Assembly: GCF_001748365.1 (NCBI RefSeq)
Contig: NZ_BDHH01000008.1
Location: 143,057-207,056 of the forward strand
Length of the DNA stretch: 64,000 nt
From: Fusibacter sp. 3D3
GTDB taxonomy: Bacteria > Bacillota > Clostridia > Peptostreptococcales > Acidaminobacteraceae
Direction of reading: 5' to 3'
The stretch's first letter is position 1; each line of letters starts with the position of its first letter. The notes under the pieces were generated by a model, which made no database searches, had not been told where the DNA came from, and was given only the letters and a program-made list of their open reading frames with translations. A program made the translations under genes and the position numbers. Shown in pieces: positions 62,321 to 64,000 of this stretch.

Positions 62321-64000
62321 ATGATAGAAACACTACTTGAAGATTTTAAAATTGCATATGAAAAGCAAGGCGATGATCTCATAACGGCAAACTACACTTT
62401 AGACCAAGGGCTCTATATCAGAGTGCGTTCAAATGGAGAGCTGGAATCTTTTATCTTTAAAAAAGAGCGAGAGATCAGCCAAGATTACGATTGGTTTGCT
62501 AAGAGGGATTTAATTTCAAGGTATATTAATTCTAACAAATGTGTACCAAGTGATTTATATGATTCAGCTAAAAAGAAGAAGGTTAATAGTAAGCGCATTA
62601 GCAGCAATAATTATCTGACATGGTTTATTAAAAAACAGAGTTTCTTTGGTCCAGATAAAATGCTTAATAGAAGTCAAATACAGGAACTTACTCAAAATTA
62701 TTATGACTATTTAATCTCAGATAGTTTAAATGAGGAAGCTGTTTTAGAAATATTAAATCTACCTTTTGACGACGCTATTTATAAGTTTTGTAAGGGCTTT
62801 ATGACGGCAGAATTTCATAAAATCTATGAGATTATAGAATCCGAGAAAGAGGCATATGAAAATTATATAAAGATCTTCTTTGATTTTGATTATGAGATTT
62901 ACTTGAGGGAGAGCAATCGATATTTATATCATAAGATTTTTAATACGGATAAGTATAATCTGAAAACTGAAAGGGGCATTGTAGGGTTGTCGAATCTTAA
63001 TATGGGCTTAAACTCAAAAAAACCATATTTAGAGCATAAGACGATGAATATAACGGTACCCTATCGCGTGACCTTAGAAGCTGCTCTTTTGGGCTATAAA
63101 TACAGTCAGTATTTAAAGACACAAGGCTATGGCATCAGATATCAAGCACATCACGAAAAATTTGAGATGCCGCTTCTAAATGAATTTGCTCAAAAACAAT
63201 ATGGTGCAAATTACTTGGAGCTCAATCAAAATAATGGAGAGATTGAAATCAGAGATTTTGATGTTATACCAGCTTATGGGGCAAAAATGAATTTTAGGGT
63301 TGTGAATCATTTAGAATATAAAAATATGACAGAGGATGGCATTTTAAAACTAAAGGATTACAGCGACTATGGCAGAGGAACAGTTGACGGCACAACGAGG
63401 GCTATTGATGAACTCTACTTTTCTAAGAACTTGATGTACAATTTTAAAAAAGAGGCAAAAGATTTATCACCAAATCAATATATTACAAAAAATCTCCTCA
63501 ATTACTTACTGCAGTCAAGAGATATGATTTTTGACTTTTATAAAAAGGGGATCAAAGAAAATTTAGTTGAATTTAATCAAAAGATTGGATTTGAGCTCAT
63601 AGTAGAAGCATTATGTCATCGCGGCATAAAGTCAGGAAGAGATGCTTTTAACTTGTTTTATTCAATTAGAGATTATGAGATGGGAGGCGCCTTAATGGGA
63701 CAGATCAAACAGTTAAAGCAACGTATTATTGAGAAGGTAGAAGACAAGACTGTTGAGGATTTTGAAACGATAGAAGAGTACTCATTTGCAGCTGGACAGG
63801 TTGCATATTATTTATTTTCAAAATCGGAAGCGCAAAAAAAATCACATGATATGGTGGAACCGTTTATGAACCGCAATTCCATTTCACAGGTTAATGAAGA
63901 ATTAACCTATTGGTTTAAACGATATGCTCATGCGATTAATATGTGGGACAAGCGCTTCAATAAGATGTATGCGATGCTTCTGGGCTTTCAAAGCGATCAA
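62321..64000 (+). CDS. cas8b: Type I-B Cas8b (Csh1-like), 3' end outside window
   Basis: An uninterrupted frame of 560 codons runs from ATG 62321 to the window edge. GGGGGGTGAG is placed 4-8 nt upstream. The protein has the motif LNSKKPYLEHKT followed by NITVPYRVTLEAALLGY, a combination I associate with Cas8b/Csh1-type large subunits. No HD or helicase motif is present. Cas8 recognises the PAM and nucleates Cascade. The remaining type I-B genes (cas7, cas5, cas3, cas4, cas1, cas2) and any CRISPR array would lie beyond 64000. Subtype I-B is inferred from the Cas6-Cas8b order and not from arrays. Confidence 0.75.
   Translation, partial: MIETLLEDFKIAYEKQGDDLITANYTLDQGLYIRVRSNGELESFIFKKEREISQDYDWFAKRDLISRYINSNKCVPSDLYDSAKKKKVNSKRISSNNYLTWFIKKQSFFGPDKMLNRSQIQELTQNYYDYLISDSLNEEAVLEILNLPFDDAIYKFCKGFMTAEFHKIYEIIESEKEAYENYIKIFFDFDYEIYLRESNRYLYHKIFNTDKYNLKTERGIVGLSNLNMGLNSKKPYLEHKTMNITVPYRVTLEAALLGYKYSQYLKTQGYGIRYQAHHEKFEMPLLNEFAQKQYGANYLELNQNNGEIEIRDFDVIPAYGAKMNFRVVNHLEYKNMTEDGILKLKDYSDYGRGTVDGTTRAIDELYFSKNLMYNFKKEAKDLSPNQYITKNLLNYLLQSRDMIFDFYKKGIKENLVEFNQKIGFELIVEALCHRGIKSGRDAFNLFYSIRDYEMGGALMGQIKQLKQRIIEKVEDKTVEDFETIEEYSFAAGQVAYYLFSKSEAQKKSHDMVEPFMNRNSISQVNEELTYWFKRYAHAINMWDKRFNKMYAMLLGFQSDQ

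Noticed and set aside
60241-64000. A CRISPR repeat array near cas6
   Set aside because: No regularly spaced repeats of 25-40 nt are present in the visible part; an array may lie beyond the window.

Overview
The window is a low-GC, densely packed chromosome segment with strong GGAGG-type ribosome binding sites, a SigA-like promoter grammar, and the glycolytic order cggR-gap-pgk-tpiA-gpmI-eno-secG. Together with a Pst/Pho system, an ECF folate transporter under a THF riboswitch, many chemotaxis and c-di-GMP proteins and a thioredoxin with a GCEPC active site, this points to a motile, anaerobic, fermentative member of the Clostridia. An amino-acid-fermenting genus near Fusibacter or Acidaminobacter is a guess, not a demonstrated assignment. 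No rRNA or tRNA gene was recognised.

Layout. 1-5850: an operon for maturation of (probably selenium-dependent) molybdenum hydroxylases. It holds XdhC, a MobA-like nucleotidyltransferase fused to an HD domain, an MJ0619/TrsS-like radical SAM enzyme, an AMP-forming ligase, a histidine phosphatase and two small metal-binding proteins. 6081-8208: a FIST sensor paired with a soluble chemotaxis transducer. 8218-9579 (-): a MATE exporter. 9741-19233: a phosphate regulon (response regulator, histidine kinase, Pho box, pstSCAB, a membrane chemotaxis receptor, phoU). 19424-25635: a membrane protein, a cysteine-desulfurase-like enzyme, a PAS-PAS-GGDEF-HD-GYP protein, glnS and a PilZ protein. 25714-26642: THF riboswitch and folate transporter. 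26770-30814: nth, a long FtsA-like ATPase, a DUF2225 protein and a phosphatase. 31058-35190: cheX, trmL, a Na/phosphate symporter, trxB and trxA. 35535-40478: a BMP-type nucleoside ABC transporter. 40708-42147: rpoN. 42406-49565: the glycolytic operon. 49857-52367: secG and a membrane pyrophosphatase. 52545-58413: a small ORF, a surface beta-helix protein, rnr, a HAD phosphatase and a small protein. 58513-60090 (-): an exported helical protein of unknown function. 60321-64000: the start of a type I-B CRISPR-Cas operon (small ORF, WYL regulator, cas6, cas8b), cut off by the window edge.

How it fits together. Phosphate supply is over-represented: PhoP/PhoR-like regulator, Pst, PhoU and a separate Na/Pi symporter. 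A chemoreceptor gene inside the pst cluster suggests phosphate-linked taxis. Central glycolysis appears controlled by CggR through two operator-like sites in its own upstream region. Se/Mo hydroxylase maturation in the first operon and the EF2568-type desulfurase at 20.5 kb may belong to one pathway.

The observations I rate highest are: a roughly 96-nt element repeated in the 5' leaders of two unrelated genes (36734-36829 and 60121-60216); a near-consensus sigma-54 promoter in front of rpoN itself; the two 20-bp-period CggR-type sites; the uncharacterised Mo-hydroxylase maturation operon; a dyad over the cas transcription start; and a gap gene that resembles kinetoplastid glycosomal GAPDH.
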